Assembly (NCBI RefSeq): GCF_026162625.1
Contig: NZ_JAOTBD010000010.1
Span: 43,752-107,751, forward strand
DNA from: Paracoccus beibuensis
GTDB taxonomy: Bacteria; Pseudomonadota; Alphaproteobacteria; Rhodobacterales; Rhodobacteraceae
DNA length: 64,000 bases
Reading direction: 5' to 3'
Of the stretch, positions 18,116-27,429 are shown piece after piece (positions within the stretch are counted from its first letter, which is position 1; each line of letters begins with the position of its first letter). The position numbers were made by a program, and so were the translations under genes. The notes under the pieces were generated by a model. That model was not told the origin of the DNA. It was given only the letters and a program-made list of their open reading frames with translations, and did no database searches.

Positions 18116-19576
18116 TCATGCCCAATCGCGGCAAACATACTTGATTTCGGTAAAGGCCTCGAGGCCCTGGCGCGCGCCCTCGCGGCCCAGCCCGGACTGT
18201 TTCATCCCCCCGAAGGGGATCGGCGCGCCGGTGACCTTGGTGCGGTTCACGGCGACCATGCCGTATTGCAACGCCCGGCTGACCCGATAGATCCGGCGCG
18301 GGTCCTGGCTGTGGACATAGGCGATCAGCCCGTATTCGCTGGCATTCGCGCGGGCGACGACCTCCTCCTCGGTATCGAAGGGCGACAGCGCCGCGACGGG
18401 CCCAAAGGTTTCCTCGCGCATGATGGCGGCATCGTCCGTGACATCGGCAAGGACGGTCGGCTTGAAGAACAGCGGGCCCAGATCGGCCGCGACCTCGCCG
18501 CCGGTCAGGATGCGCGCGCCATGCGCCACCGCGTCCCGGACATGCGCCAGCTGCTTGGCCACCTGACGCTCATGGATCAGCGGACCCAGGTCCGCGTCCT
18601 GCATCCCCGGCGCCAGGGTCAGCCTGTCGACAGCCGCCGTGAACCGTGCGCAGAAGTCGTCATAGACATCGCGGTGGATATAGAAGCGGTTCGCGCCCAG
18701 GCAGTCCTGACCCGAGGTCGCGAACTTGGCCTTCACGGCCTCGGTCACGGCGCGGTCCAGATCGGCGCTTGGAAAGACGATGAACGGCGCGTGCCCGCCC
18801 AGTTCCATCACCAGCCGCTTCACAGTGTCGGCGGATTGCCGATAGAGGAGCCGTCCAACTTCCGTGGACCCGGTGAAGGACAGCGCCCGCACCCGTGCAT
18901 CGGCGGTCCATTCGCCCACGATGGTCGCGGCGTCGCCGATGACCGTGTTCACGACGCCCGCCGGAAACCCCGCCCGCTGCGCCAGAACCGCCAGCGCCAG
19001 CGCCGACAGCGGCGTCTCGGCCGAGGGATGGATGACGACCGTGCAGCCCGCACCTAGGGCGGCGGCGGCCTTGCGGGTGATCATCGCGCAGGGAAAGTTC
19101 CAGGGCGTCACCAGTGCGGCCACGCCCACGGGTTCGCGCCACAACTCCATCTCGGCATCGGGCAGGTGGCTGGTCACGCCTTCGATGTTGGGGCGCAGCG
19201 CCTCCTCGGCATAGAACTGCACGAAGCTGGCGGCATAGTCGATCTCTCCGCGCGCTTCGCTGATGGGCTTGCCCTGTTCGGCGACCATGATCCGGGCCAG
19301 GTCCTCCTTTGCCTCAAGGATCAGCGCGTGCCAGCGGTGCAGGATGTCGGCGCGGTGCTGCGGCAGCATGGCGGCCCAGGATGGGAACGCCGCCTGCGCC
19401 GCATCGACCGCCTTGCGCGCACCGTTGGCGTCGCTGACCGCAACCTGCGCCACAAGGCCGCCGGTGGCCGGGTCGCGCACCGCCAGCCGTCCCTCGGCCG
19501 GAAAGTCGCCGCGGCCGGGCAGCAGGCCGTTGTCGCACAGGCGTTCGGGCAGCGGGCTGTGATGGTCGTCGAACAT
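18116..19576 (-). CDS. ssd: NAD(P)-dependent semialdehyde dehydrogenase of ectoine catabolism
   Basis: Aldehyde dehydrogenase superfamily, nearest the succinate-semialdehyde dehydrogenase group. In ectoine clusters this gene (Ssd, functionally DoeC) oxidises L-aspartate semialdehyde to aspartate. The 486-residue product has catalytic C292 in SGQDCLGAN, general base E258 in MELGG, the TPWNFP and FTGSTEVGR cofactor motifs and the late EETFGP. The start at 19576 has AAGGAGG at ideal distance; a GTG two codons upstream is part of that site. It lies in one operon between the AsnC-type regulator and the aminotransferase. Confidence 0.9.
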   Translation of the reverse strand: MFDDHHSPLPERLCDNGLLPGRGDFPAEGRLAVRDPATGGLVAQVAVSDANGARKAVDAAQAAFPSWAAMLPQHRADILHRWHALILEAKEDLARIMVAEQGKPISEARGEIDYAASFVQFYAEEALRPNIEGVTSHLPDAEMELWREPVGVAALVTPWNFPCAMITRKAAAALGAGCTVVIHPSAETPLSALALAVLAQRAGFPAGVVNTVIGDAATIVGEWTADARVRALSFTGSTEVGRLLYRQSADTVKRLVMELGGHAPFIVFPSADLDRAVTEAVKAKFATSGQDCLGANRFYIHRDVYDDFCARFTAAVDRLTLAPGMQDADLGPLIHERQVAKQLAHVRDAVAHGARILTGGEVAADLGPLFFKPTVLADVTDDAAIMREETFGPVAALSPFDTEEEVVARANASEYGLIAYVHSQDPRRIYRVSRALQYGMVAVNRTKVTGAPIPFGGMKQSGLGREGARQGLEAFTEIKYVCRDWA

Positions 19577-19690
19577 GGTCACCTCCTTGTCGGGGCAAGG
19601 ATGGTGCGGGCAGGGCAGGGGATTTGCCTGAAGGTGCGGGCCGGGGCAGAGGATTCCTCTGTTCGCCGCGCCAAGGGCCGAGGGTTTCTC

Positions 19691-20170
19691 CTAGAGAAGC
19701 GCGCTGGCCGGGGGTTCGTCCTTAACCGGCTTGGTGACGATATAGCTGAAATACCGCCTGACGCCCGCGCGGCTTTCCAGCAAGCCGTCCATCAGCCCCT
19801 GAAAGGCGGCCACGTCGCGCGCCACCACCTGCATCAGGTAGTCGTAGCCCCCGCCGATGGCCCAGCAGCCGGTCACGGCCTCCATCCGCGCGACCGTGCG
19901 TTCGAAGACCTGAAAGCTTTCGGCGCGGTGACTGTCCAGTTCGACGGTGACGAAGACCTGCACATGGGGGCCAAGGGCGGCCAAGTCGATCTGCGCGCGG
20001 TATCCGCGGATCAGGCCCGCCTGTTCCAGCCGCTTCATGCGGTCCCAGCAGGGCGTCGGCGACAGGTTCACGCGGGCGGCCAGTTCGGTCTTGGCGATGC
20101 GGCCTTCGCGCGACAGGGTCGCAAGGATCGCGATGTCGCGGTCGTCGAGGCGGAGGGCGCGCTGTGTCAT
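19691..20170 (-). CDS. asnC: Lrp/AsnC-family transcription regulator of the ectoine cluster
   Basis: A 159-residue protein with an N-terminal winged helix-turn-helix (LDDRDIAILATLSREGR, then LSPTPCWDRMKRLEQAGLI) and a C-terminal RAM effector-binding domain (GGYDYLMQVVARD). It corresponds in position to AsnC of Ruegeria and DoeX of Halomonas ectoine clusters, where the regulator responds to ectoine breakdown products. The ATG at 20170 begins the protein directly before the HTH. It is transcribed away from enuR; the 72-base divergent gap holds a perfect dyad. The dehydrogenase gene follows 114 bases downstream. Confidence 0.9.
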   Translation of the reverse strand: MTQRALRLDDRDIAILATLSREGRIAKTELAARVNLSPTPCWDRMKRLEQAGLIRGYRAQIDLAALGPHVQVFVTVELDSHRAESFQVFERTVARMEAVTGCWAIGGGYDYLMQVVARDVAAFQGLMDGLLESRAGVRRYFSYIVTKPVKDEPPASALL

Positions 20171-20197
20171 TCCCCGCTTGTTCCCGCCGCCGCACCC

Positions 20198-20215
20198 GTT
20201 GTCAATCTGGACAAC
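20198..20215. promoter_or_regulatory. Perfect dyad in the asnC-enuR divergent region
   Basis: GTTGTC-AATCTG-GACAAC: 6-bp arms at 20198-20203 and 20210-20215, centred in the 72-base space between two divergent regulator genes. The size suits an Lrp/AsnC or other dimeric regulator site. A TTGTCA (plus) and TTGACA (minus) -35-like hexamer fall inside it, but no good -10 was found on either strand. Confidence 0.45.
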
Positions 20216-20242
20216 CGGCGCTTGCGCGGTGATCTTGCGGCC

Positions 20243-21616
20243 ATGTCGCACTGGCCCCTCCGACGCGAGGACATCTCTCGCCCCGCCTATCGCAGCCTTG
20301 CCCAGGGAATCGCTGCGGCCATCGACGCGGGCAGCCTGCGGCCCGGCCAGCGCCTGCCGCCGCATCGCGACCTGGCCTGGCAGCTGGGCGTCAGCGTGCA
20401 GACCGTCAGCCGGGCGTATGAGGAGCTGATCCGCGCCGACCTGATCTCGGGCGAGGTGGGGCGGGGCAGCTTCGTGAAGTCGGGGCCGCGAGAAACGATC
20501 GAGGTCCCTTGGTTCCGCGCCCCCACCGACCGCCCGCCGATCGACCTGTCGATGATGACCCCCGTGCGCCTGCCGCAGATCCGCACGGCCTGGTCCGAGA
20601 CGCTGGTGCGGCTGGCCGACCGGTTGCCCGACCCCGCAATGCTATCCTTTCGGCCGCGCCAGACCATGTCGCTCTATGGCGGGATGGCGGCGGCGTGGCT
20701 GGCGCGTTGCGGGCTGGTGGTGCCGGCGCAGCGCATCCTGATTACCAACGGCACCACACCCGGCATGTTCGTCGCGCTGATGACGGTGGCCCAGCCCGGC
20801 GACATCATCGCGACCGAATCCGCCACCTGCCACACGCTGCGCCCCGCCGCGCAGGCGCTGCATCTGCGGCTGAAGGGCGTTCCCGGCGACGACCGCGGCA
20901 TGGACCCCGACGCGCTGATTGCGGCGGCGCGGGCGTCGGGCGGGCGGATGCGGGCGGTCTTCCTGCTGCCGTCGGGCGGGGGGCCGCACGCGCGGATCAT
21001 CGACCGCGAGCGGCGCGAGGCGCTGGCGCAGGCCGCCGCCGTGGCGGGGCTGATGATCCTGGAGAGCGATCCGACGGGGCCGATGCCGCCCCGTCGCCCG
21101 CCGGCATTGTCCAGCTTTGCGCCCGAACGCAGCTTCTATTTCACCGGCCTGTCGAAATGCCTTTCGCCGGGGCTGCGGCTGGGTTTTCTTGCCATGCCCG
21201 AAGATTGGGCAGAGGTCGCGCTGAACCGGCACCTGTCGATGGCCTGGATGGCGACGCCCCTGATGGCCGAGATTGCGCAGGACTGGATCTCCGGCGGTAC
21301 GGCCGACGCGTTGCTGGCGGCGCAGCGGGCGGAGCTTGCCGCCCGCAACCGGCTTGCGACCCGCGTGCTGGGACCGCGTGCGCAAGGGTTCCTGCACGGC
21401 CTGCACCGATGGCTGCCGCTGCCGGATGGTTGCGACGAGGCCGTCGTGCTGGCCGAGGCCCTGTCGCACCAGGTGGCGCTGGCCCCCGGCGCGGGCTTTG
21501 CCGTGCTGCCGTCGGGACCGGCGCTGAGGATCACTCTGGGTGGTGCGCCCATGCGCGATCTGGAACAGGCGCTGCGCATCGTATCGGCAATCCTGCCGCC
21601 CGACAGCCGCATCTGA
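20243..21616 (+). CDS. enuR: MocR/GntR-type repressor of ectoine utilisation
   Basis: A 457-residue fusion of an N-terminal GntR winged helix (YRSLAQGIAAAIDAG, RLPPHRDLAWQLGVS, QTVSRAYEELI) with an aminotransferase class I fold. EnuR represses ueh-eut genes and is released by acetyl-diaminobutyrate and diaminobutyrate bound to its PLP. Here the presumed PLP lysine is K305 in TGLSKCLSPGLRLG, close to K302 reported for the Ruegeria protein. The much longer open frame upstream (from 19166) runs through asnC on the other strand and is rejected; the ATG at 20243 starts just before the HTH. Transcribed divergently from asnC, 188 bases before uehA. Confidence 0.92.
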   Translation: MSHWPLRREDISRPAYRSLAQGIAAAIDAGSLRPGQRLPPHRDLAWQLGVSVQTVSRAYEELIRADLISGEVGRGSFVKSGPRETIEVPWFRAPTDRPPIDLSMMTPVRLPQIRTAWSETLVRLADRLPDPAMLSFRPRQTMSLYGGMAAAWLARCGLVVPAQRILITNGTTPGMFVALMTVAQPGDIIATESATCHTLRPAAQALHLRLKGVPGDDRGMDPDALIAAARASGGRMRAVFLLPSGGGPHARIIDRERREALAQAAAVAGLMILESDPTGPMPPRRPPALSSFAPERSFYFTGLSKCLSPGLRLGFLAMPEDWAEVALNRHLSMAWMATPLMAEIAQDWISGGTADALLAAQRAELAARNRLATRVLGPRAQGFLHGLHRWLPLPDGCDEAVVLAEALSHQVALAPGAGFAVLPSGPALRITLGGAPMRDLEQALRIVSAILPPDSRI

Positions 21617-21639
21617 AACCGCTGTTTCCGGTCACCGGT

Positions 21640-21668
21640 TTGACACCCCCCGTCAGAATTGTCATGAT
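21640..21668 (+). promoter_or_regulatory. Candidate promoter of uehABC-eutABCDE
   Basis: A consensus TTGACA (21640-21645) and CATGAT (21663-21668, 4 of 6) are separated by 17 bases, 137 bases before uehA and just after enuR. The region downstream to 21804 is a structured leader. Confidence 0.5.
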
Positions 21669-21683
21669 TTAATCTAGGAATTG
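21656..21683 (+). promoter_or_regulatory. Direct repeats overlapping the ueh promoter, possible EnuR operator
   Basis: GAATTG occurs at 21656-21661 and 21678-21683, 22 bases apart (two helical turns), flanking the -10 region. MocR-family regulators such as PdxR and GabR bind direct repeats, so this is a reasonable EnuR site; this is an inference. Confidence 0.4.
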
Positions 21684-21694
21684 ACTTGGAATCC

Positions 21695-21720
21695 GCTTCG
21701 CCCGAACTCTCGGGCCAAGC
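21695..21720 (+). other. Stem-loop in the uehA leader
   Basis: The 11-base arms 21695-21705 and 21710-21720 pair with one mismatch around a 4-base loop. No T tract follows, so it is more likely an mRNA leader structure than a terminator. Confidence 0.4.
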
Positions 21721-21804
21721 GGGAACGGGCCGGACGGGCCCGAATCCGCAACCCCAGGGGCCGATGGCGCAACCGCCGGAACGGTCCCGAAGCAGGAGGT
21801 AACC

Positions 21805-22815
21805 ATGACCATCAAGACCCTGACGACCGCCAGCCTTGCAGCCCTGATCCTGGGATCGGGCACGGCAATGGCAGACACCTGGCGCTATGCCTTCGAGGAG
21901 GCGCTGGACGAGGTGCAGGGCGTCTTCGCCCAGAAGTTCAAGGAGGAGGTCGAGGCGAATTCCGACCACGAGGTGCAGCTGTTCCCGTTTGGTACGCTGG
22001 GCGAATCCGACAACATCCTGGAACAGACGCAATCGGGCATCCTGCAGTTCGTGAACCAGTCGCCCGGCTTTACCGGCGCCCTGATCCCCGAGGCGCAGGT
22101 CTTTTTCGTGCCCTACCTGCTGCCCGAGGACCAGGACCAGCTGGTCAGCTTCTTCCGCAACTCGGAAACCATCAACAACATCTTCCCCGAGCTTTACGCC
22201 GAGCAGGGGCTGGAGCTGTTGACCATGTACCCCGAAGGCGAGGTCATGCTGACCACCGACCAGCCGGTCCAGTCGCCGGAGGACCTGAACGACGTCAAGG
22301 TCCGCGTGATGACCAACCCGCTGCTGGTCGAAAGCTATCAGGCCTTTGGCGCGACGCCCACCCCGCTGCCCTGGGGCGAGGTCTATGGCGGGTTGCAGAC
22401 CGGCATCATCGACGGTCAGGAAAATCCCGCCTTCTTCATCGAATCCACGCGCATGTACGAAGTCACCGACCACATCACGCGCCTTGGCCACAACAACTTC
22501 ACCACCGCGCTGATGGCCAACAAGGACTTCTATGACGGTCTGCCCGATGAGGACCAGCAGGTCATCGACAATGCCACCCAGGCGGCCTTCGACCACATCA
22601 TCGAATACCAGCAGGGCCTGACGCAGGAGTCGCTGGACAAGATCATGGAGGCCAAGCCCTCGATGACGGTCACGACGCTGACCGAGGAGCAGCGCGCCCC
22701 CTTCCGCGAAACCGCCGGAGAGGTCGAGAACACCTTCCTGGAAATCGGCGGCCCGCGGGCGCAGGAGGTGCTGGACCAGATGAAGGCCGACCTGGAGGCC
22801 GCCGCAAACAGTTGA
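21805..22815 (+). CDS. uehA: Ectoine/5-hydroxyectoine TRAP transporter, periplasmic binding protein
   Basis: DctP-family substrate-binding protein of the tripartite importer. The 336-residue precursor has a Sec signal peptide ending near GTAMA-DTW (residue 23). Family features include [19 protein letters not shown], the conserved ligand-anchoring Arg in [10 protein letters not shown], and [22 protein letters not shown], which carries aromatic and Asn residues of the kind used to hold ectoine in the known UehA. An AGGAGG site precedes the ATG at 21805. A strong hairpin separates it from uehB, a common way to keep binding-protein mRNA in excess. Confidence 0.92.
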   Translation: MTIKTLTTASLAALILGSGTAMADTWRYAFEEALDEVQGVFAQKFKEEVEANSDHEVQLFPFGTLGESDNILEQTQSGILQFVNQSPGFTGALIPEAQVFFVPYLLPEDQDQLVSFFRNSETINNIFPELYAEQGLELLTMYPEGEVMLTTDQPVQSPEDLNDVKVRVMTNPLLVESYQAFGATPTPLPWGEVYGGLQTGIIDGQENPAFFIESTRMYEVTDHITRLGHNNFTTALMANKDFYDGLPDEDQQVIDNATQAAFDHIIEYQQGLTQESLDKIMEAKPSMTVTTLTEEQRAPFRETAGEVENTFLEIGGPRAQEVLDQMKADLEAAANS

Positions 22816-22829
22816 TTGCGGGTTCGCAG

Positions 22830-22857
22830 GGAACCGGCCGCCCGCGCGACCGGTTCC
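22830..22857 (+). other. Intercistronic stem-loop between uehA and uehB
   Basis: A perfect 8-bp stem GGAACCGG/CCGGTTCC with a 12-base loop, 14 bases after the uehA stop and without a T tract. Probably an mRNA-stabilising or partial-termination structure. Confidence 0.55.
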
Positions 22858-22885
22858 GCTGACACATCCAGATGGACAGGTGGCC

Positions 22886-23539
22886 ATGCAGCCAGACACA
22901 AACCCGCGTGATGCCGGGTCCGACGATCCCCGCCACTCAGAGCCGGCAACGGCACCCGACGATATCGACGACTCGCTCTATCGTTCGGACCTGCCGGGGC
23001 CGCTCGGGGCGCTGGACCGAGGCATCGCGCGGGTCGAGGCGGTGATGCTGGCCTTCGGCGTGCTGGCGATGGCCACCAACACCGTGGCCAACGTGGTGGG
23101 GCGCTTCGGCTTCGGCCGATCTCTTTATTTCTCGGAAGAGGTGAACCAGGCGCTGATCGTGCTGATCACTTTCGCGGGCCTGTCCTACGCCGCGCGGCAT
23201 GGGCGCCACATCCGCATGTCTGCGATCCTGGACGCGCTGCCCCATGGCGTGCGCAAAGCCGGGATGGTCATCATCTCGGCCCTGACGGCGGCGCTGCTGC
23301 TGCTGCTGGCGTGGTACGCCTTCACCTATGTTCAGACGCAGGCCAGCCGCGGCCGGGTGCTGCCCGCGCTGCGCATCCCGCAGTGGTGGATCATCGTCTG
23401 GGTCCCGGCGGGGTTCTTTCTGACCGGCCTGCAATACGCGCTGACGGCGCTGAAGAACCTGACGCATGACGGCATCTGGCTGTCGACCGGCACGCAGGAC
23501 GGCTATGACCCCGTTCCCGAAGAGGAGACGCGCCCATGA
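22886..23539 (+). CDS. uehB: Ectoine TRAP transporter, small membrane subunit
   Basis: DctQ-family protein with four transmembrane helices (about residues 52-75, 88-108, 125-150 and 165-188) that joins the binding protein to the large permease. The ATG at 22886 follows ACAGG. The product, 217 residues, is longer than typical DctQ (about 160-180) because of a polar, Asp/Pro-rich N-terminal stretch of about 45 residues before the first helix and a short acidic tail. Its stop overlaps the uehC start (ATGA). Confidence 0.9.
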   Translation: MQPDTNPRDAGSDDPRHSEPATAPDDIDDSLYRSDLPGPLGALDRGIARVEAVMLAFGVLAMATNTVANVVGRFGFGRSLYFSEEVNQALIVLITFAGLSYAARHGRHIRMSAILDALPHGVRKAGMVIISALTAALLLLLAWYAFTYVQTQASRGRVLPALRIPQWWIIVWVPAGFFLTGLQYALTALKNLTHDGIWLSTGTQDGYDPVPEEETRP

Positions 23540-24831
23540 CCGCCGCCATCCTGGGCACGATGGTCGTGCTGCTGTTGCTGGGATTTCCGATGATGGTGCC
23601 GCTGATCGTCGGGTCGATGGTCGGCTTCGTCGGGATCTTCGGCGGATTGGGGCAGCTGGAGACGCTGGTCCAGCAGGTGATCGCCGGCATCCAGCCGGCA
23701 AGCCTCGTGGCCGTTCCGATGTTCATCTTCGCCGCCGACCTGATGACGCGGGGCCAGTCGGCCGAGCGTCTGATCGACCTCGTGATGTCCTTCCTTGGCC
23801 ACATGAAGGGCGGACTGGCCATTTCCACCGCAGGCGCCTGCACGATGTTCGGCGCGGTGTCGGGGTCGACGCAGGCGACCGTCGTCGCCGTCGGCGGGCC
23901 GCTGCGGCCGCGGCTGCTGAAGGCGGGCTACAGCGACAGCTTCACGCTGGCGCTGATCGTCAACGCCTCGGACATCGCCTTCCTGATCCCGCCATCCATT
24001 GGCATGATCATCTATGGCGTCGTGTCGGGAACATCGATTTCCGAACTGTTTCTGGCGGGGATCGGGCCGGGGCTGCTGATCCTGCTGCTGTTCTCGATCT
24101 ATTCCTACATCTACGCCGTCCGCCACGACGTGCCGGTCGAGGAGCCCGCGACCTGGGCCGAACGCGGCCGCGCCATGCGCCGCGCGCTGTGGCCGCTGGG
24201 GTTCCCGGTCATCATCATCGGCGGCATCTATGGCGGCATCTTTTCCCCGACCGAGGCGGCTGCGGCCTGCGTCCTTTACGCGCTGGTGCTGGAATTGATC
24301 ATCTTCCGTGAACTGAGCCTGAAGCAGCTCTATTCCACTGCGAAGTCCACCGGCCTGATCACGGCGGTCGTCTTCATCCTGGTCGGCGCGGGCACCGCCT
24401 TCAGCTATGTCATCAGCTTCGCGCAGATCCCGCAGGCGATCCTGGGCGGCATCGGCATCGACGGGATGGGCCCCTATGGGGTGCTGTTCACGATCTCGAT
24501 CGCGTTCTTCATCGGCTGCATGTTCGTCGACCCGATCGTTGTCATCCTGATCCTGGTGCCGATCTTCGCGCCGGTGGTGCAGGACGTTGGTCTGGATCCG
24601 GTCCTTGTCGGCACGATCATCACGCTGCAGGTGGCCATCGGCAGCGCGACGCCTCCCTTCGGCTGCGACATCTTCACCGCCATCGCCGTCTTCAAGCGCC
24701 CCTATTGGGAGGTGATCCGCGGCACGCCGCCCTTCATCGCGATCCTTCTGGGGGTGTCGGTGTTGCTGATCTTCGTGCCGCAGATCGCGTTGTTCCTGCG
24801 CGACCTGGCCATCGCGCAGCCGGGGGCGTGA
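23536..24831 (+). CDS. uehC: Ectoine TRAP transporter, large permease
   Basis: DctM-family sodium-coupled permease, 431 residues, about 12 hydrophobic helices. Typical segments are [16 protein letters not shown] at the N-terminus, the family-conserved [12 protein letters not shown], the helical-hairpin [26 protein letters not shown] and [13 protein letters not shown]. It imports ectoine and hydroxyectoine with UehA and UehB. Coupled to uehB by ATGA and to eutA by a one-base overlap (TGATG). The universal stress protein gene found between uehC and eutA in some relatives is absent here. Confidence 0.93.
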   Translation: MTAAILGTMVVLLLLGFPMMVPLIVGSMVGFVGIFGGLGQLETLVQQVIAGIQPASLVAVPMFIFAADLMTRGQSAERLIDLVMSFLGHMKGGLAISTAGACTMFGAVSGSTQATVVAVGGPLRPRLLKAGYSDSFTLALIVNASDIAFLIPPSIGMIIYGVVSGTSISELFLAGIGPGLLILLLFSIYSYIYAVRHDVPVEEPATWAERGRAMRRALWPLGFPVIIIGGIYGGIFSPTEAAAACVLYALVLELIIFRELSLKQLYSTAKSTGLITAVVFILVGAGTAFSYVISFAQIPQAILGGIGIDGMGPYGVLFTISIAFFIGCMFVDPIVVILILVPIFAPVVQDVGLDPVLVGTIITLQVAIGSATPPFGCDIFTAIAVFKRPYWEVIRGTPPFIAILLGVSVLLIFVPQIALFLRDLAIAQPGA

Positions 24832-25535
24832 TGCGGGACGAGGCTTTGCAACGGTTCGGGCTGGTCGCGCTGGCGACCGACATGACGATCGAGGGCGATG
24901 CGGTGCGCCTGATGCCGCCGGGCACGCGGCTGCACGTCACGCGCATCGCCTTCGACAACCCCACGACCGAGGAAAACCTGCGCGACACCGGGCCGCGGCT
25001 GCGGGCGGCGGTCGACCTGATCGTGCCGGGGGTCGAGCTTGCGGGGATAGGCTTTGGTTGCACCTCGGCCTCGGCCGTGCTGGGCAGCAGCATCGAGGCG
25101 CTGGCGGGCGGGCGCGCGCCCGTGACCACCCCGGCCGGGGCGGCGCTGCGGGGGTTCGGCGCCCTGGGCCTGGACCGCGTGGCGCTGATGACGCCCTATC
25201 TGGAGGCGACGACGGATCTGGTCGGCGACCATTTCCAGGCCCGTGGCATCGACGTCGTGCGCCGCAGCAGCATGGGTCACGCCGACGACCGCGACATGGC
25301 GCGTCTTGGTGCGGCCGAGATCATCGAGATGGCCGAGGCCAGCGACCACCCCGAGGCGCAGGCGCTGTTCATTTCCTGCACCGCACTTCCGGCGGTCGAC
25401 GTCATCGACCGGATCGAGGCACGTCTGGGCAAGCCGGTCCTGTCGTCGAACCAGGCGTTGTTCTGGTCCATGATGGACCAGGTCCGCATCCCGGCGGCGG
25501 GGCCCGGCGCATTGTTCAGGTGCCGGACATGGTGA
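24831..25535 (+). CDS. eutA: Asp/Glu racemase-family protein of hydroxyectoine breakdown
   Basis: A 234-residue cytoplasmic protein of the Asp/Glu/hydantoin racemase and maleate isomerase superfamily. The two catalytic cysteines are C77 in GFGCTSAS and C183 in ISCTALPA. In ectoine clusters EutA is proposed to act with EutB and EutC in removing the hydroxyl group of 5-hydroxyectoine; the exact reaction is not settled. The ATG overlaps the uehC stop, and the 3' end overlaps eutB by 7 bases. Confidence 0.9.
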   Translation: MRDEALQRFGLVALATDMTIEGDAVRLMPPGTRLHVTRIAFDNPTTEENLRDTGPRLRAAVDLIVPGVELAGIGFGCTSASAVLGSSIEALAGGRAPVTTPAGAALRGFGALGLDRVALMTPYLEATTDLVGDHFQARGIDVVRRSSMGHADDRDMARLGAAEIIEMAEASDHPEAQALFISCTALPAVDVIDRIEARLGKPVLSSNQALFWSMMDQVRIPAAGPGALFRCRTW

Positions 25536-26476
25536 CGCTGGACGACATCCTGGCCGCGCGCGACCGCATCGCGGGGCAGGTGCTGGAAACGCCGGTCGTG
25601 GGTTCGGCAAGCCTGTCGGGGCTGGCGGGTGGTCCGGTCTGGCTGAAATGCGAATACCGCCAGACGACCGGCGCATTCAAGCTGCGCGGGGCCTCGAACG
25701 CTGTGGCCCGGCTTGGGACGGTGGCGGGCGTCACGACGGCCTCGACCGGCAACCACGGGCGGGCGCTGGCCCATGCGGCGCGGACGCGGGGGCTGCCAGC
25801 GGTCATCTGCATGTCACGGCTGGTGCCCGGCAACAAGCTGGACGCAATCAAGGCGCTGGGGGCCGAAGCGCGTATCGTCGGCGACAGCCAGGACGACGCC
25901 TTCAAGGAGGCCCGCCGCCTGCAGCGCGACGAAGGCTTTGCCCTGATCCCGCCCTTCGATCACGCGGACGTGGTGGCGGGCCAGGGCACGCTGGGGCTGG
26001 AGATCCTGGACCAGGTCCCGGACGCCGCCGCCATCGCCGTGCCGTTATCCGGTGGCGGGCTATTGGCCGGTGTCGCGGCGGCGGCCAAGGCGCGACGACC
26101 CGACATCCGCATCGTCGGCATCAGCATGGAGCGTGGCGCCGCGATGGCCGCCAGTCTCGCCGCCGGAGAACCCGTCGAGGTGACCGAACTGCCGACCCTG
26201 GCCGACAGCCTGGGCGGCGGCATCGGCATGGGCAACCGGCTGACCTTTCCGATGGTCCGCGACCTGATGGACGAGCTGATCCTGCTGACCGAGGACGATA
26301 TCGCCGGCGGTCTGCGCCATCTGGCCCGCGAAGGCCACGTCGTCGAAGGCGCCGCCGCCGTCGGAGCCGGCGCGATTCTTGCGGGAAAACTGCGCAGCAA
26401 CGGTCCGCTGGTCCTGATCCTGTCCGGTGGCAATATCGATCCCGCGCTTCACGCCAGCCTGCTGGAGACCACATGA
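25529..26476 (+). CDS. eutB: Threonine/serine dehydratase-family protein of hydroxyectoine breakdown
   Basis: PLP fold type II enzyme, 315 residues. The Schiff-base lysine is K51 in TTGAFKLRGA, the phosphate-cupping loop is the tetraglycine-like SGGGLLAG, and the C-terminal LSGGNID matches serine/threonine dehydratases. In the eut pathway EutB is proposed to convert a hydroxylated diaminobutyrate-type intermediate. The start ATG lies inside the last codons of eutA; the stop overlaps eutC (ATGA). Confidence 0.9.
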   Translation: MVTLDDILAARDRIAGQVLETPVVGSASLSGLAGGPVWLKCEYRQTTGAFKLRGASNAVARLGTVAGVTTASTGNHGRALAHAARTRGLPAVICMSRLVPGNKLDAIKALGAEARIVGDSQDDAFKEARRLQRDEGFALIPPFDHADVVAGQGTLGLEILDQVPDAAAIAVPLSGGGLLAGVAAAAKARRPDIRIVGISMERGAAMAASLAAGEPVEVTELPTLADSLGGGIGMGNRLTFPMVRDLMDELILLTEDDIAGGLRHLAREGHVVEGAAAVGAGAILAGKLRSNGPLVLILSGGNIDPALHASLLETT

Positions 26477-27429
26477 CGCCGCTGATCCTGTCGGAAACCG
26501 AATTGCGCGACCGCGTGCCGCTGGACCTTGCCGCCGTCGACGTGGTCGAGGCCGGCTTCCGGCGGCTGGCCGAGGGCGGCGTGGTCATGCCGCCGGTCCT
26601 GTCCATGCACCTGTCCGAAGTGAACGGAGAGGTGGACGTCAAGACGGCTTTTGTTCCGGGGTTTGAGGGCTTTGCGGTCAAGATCTCACCGGGGTTCTTC
26701 GGCAATCCAGCTTTGGGGCTGCCGTCGACATCGGGGATGATGGTGGTGCTGGACGCCAAGACCGGACAGGTGCGCGCGGTGCTGCTGGACAACGGCTGGC
26801 TGACTGATGTGCGGACTGCCGCGGCCGGCGGCGTGGCCGCGCGGTGGCTGTCGCGCCCCGATGCCAGCCGTGTCGCGATTTTGGGCGCGGGGCTTCAGGC
26901 GCGGATGCAGTTGCAGGCGCTGCGGCTGGTCCGACCCATCTCCAGCGCCGTGATCTGGGCCCGCGACCTGTCCCGCGCGCAGGCGCTGACGGATGAAGTC
27001 ACCGGCATCGACATCCGCGCCACCGCGGACGCGGAGGAGGCCGTGACGCAGGCCGACATCATCGTGACCACCACGCCCGCAACCCTGCCGATCCTGCAGG
27101 CCGAGTGGCTGCGCGAGGGTCAGCACGTCACCGCCATGGGCAGCGACCAGCCCGGCAAGAACGAGTTGCACCCCGACTGCCTGGCCCGCGCCGACCTCTA
27201 TGTGGCCGACCGCGCCAGCCAGACCCGCCTGATGGGAGAGTTGCGCGCCGCCATCGAGGCCGGCACCCATTCCGGCAACCACGTTCCCGAACTGGGCGAC
27301 ATCATCGCCGGGAAACATCCGGGCCGGACCGATCAACAGCAGACGACCATCTGCGACCTGACCGGCACGGGCGTCCAGGACACCGCCATCGCCACCCACG
27401 CGCTTGCCGCGTTTTCGAAAGCCACGTGA
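26473..27429 (+). CDS. eutC: Ornithine cyclodeaminase/mu-crystallin family protein of hydroxyectoine breakdown
   Basis: NAD(P)-binding protein of 318 residues. The Rossmann motif is AILGAGLQARMQ (about 128-139); the substrate side has VKISPGF with the conserved Lys, and DVRTAAAGGVAARWL is typical of the family. EutC is proposed to complete conversion of hydroxyectoine-derived intermediates together with EutA and EutB. It ends directly at the eutD start with no intervening base. Confidence 0.9.
   Translation: MTPLILSETELRDRVPLDLAAVDVVEAGFRRLAEGGVVMPPVLSMHLSEVNGEVDVKTAFVPGFEGFAVKISPGFFGNPALGLPSTSGMMVVLDAKTGQVRAVLLDNGWLTDVRTAAAGGVAARWLSRPDASRVAILGAGLQARMQLQALRLVRPISSAVIWARDLSRAQALTDEVTGIDIRATADAEEAVTQADIIVTTTPATLPILQAEWLREGQHVTAMGSDQPGKNELHPDCLARADLYVADRASQTRLMGELRAAIEAGTHSGNHVPELGDIIAGKHPGRTDQQQTTICDLTGTGVQDTAIATHALAAFSKAT

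Noticed and set aside
19166..20242. Long N-terminal extension of the enuR frame
   Set aside because: It lies opposite asnC and ssd; the GntR domain starts exactly at the ATG at 20243.
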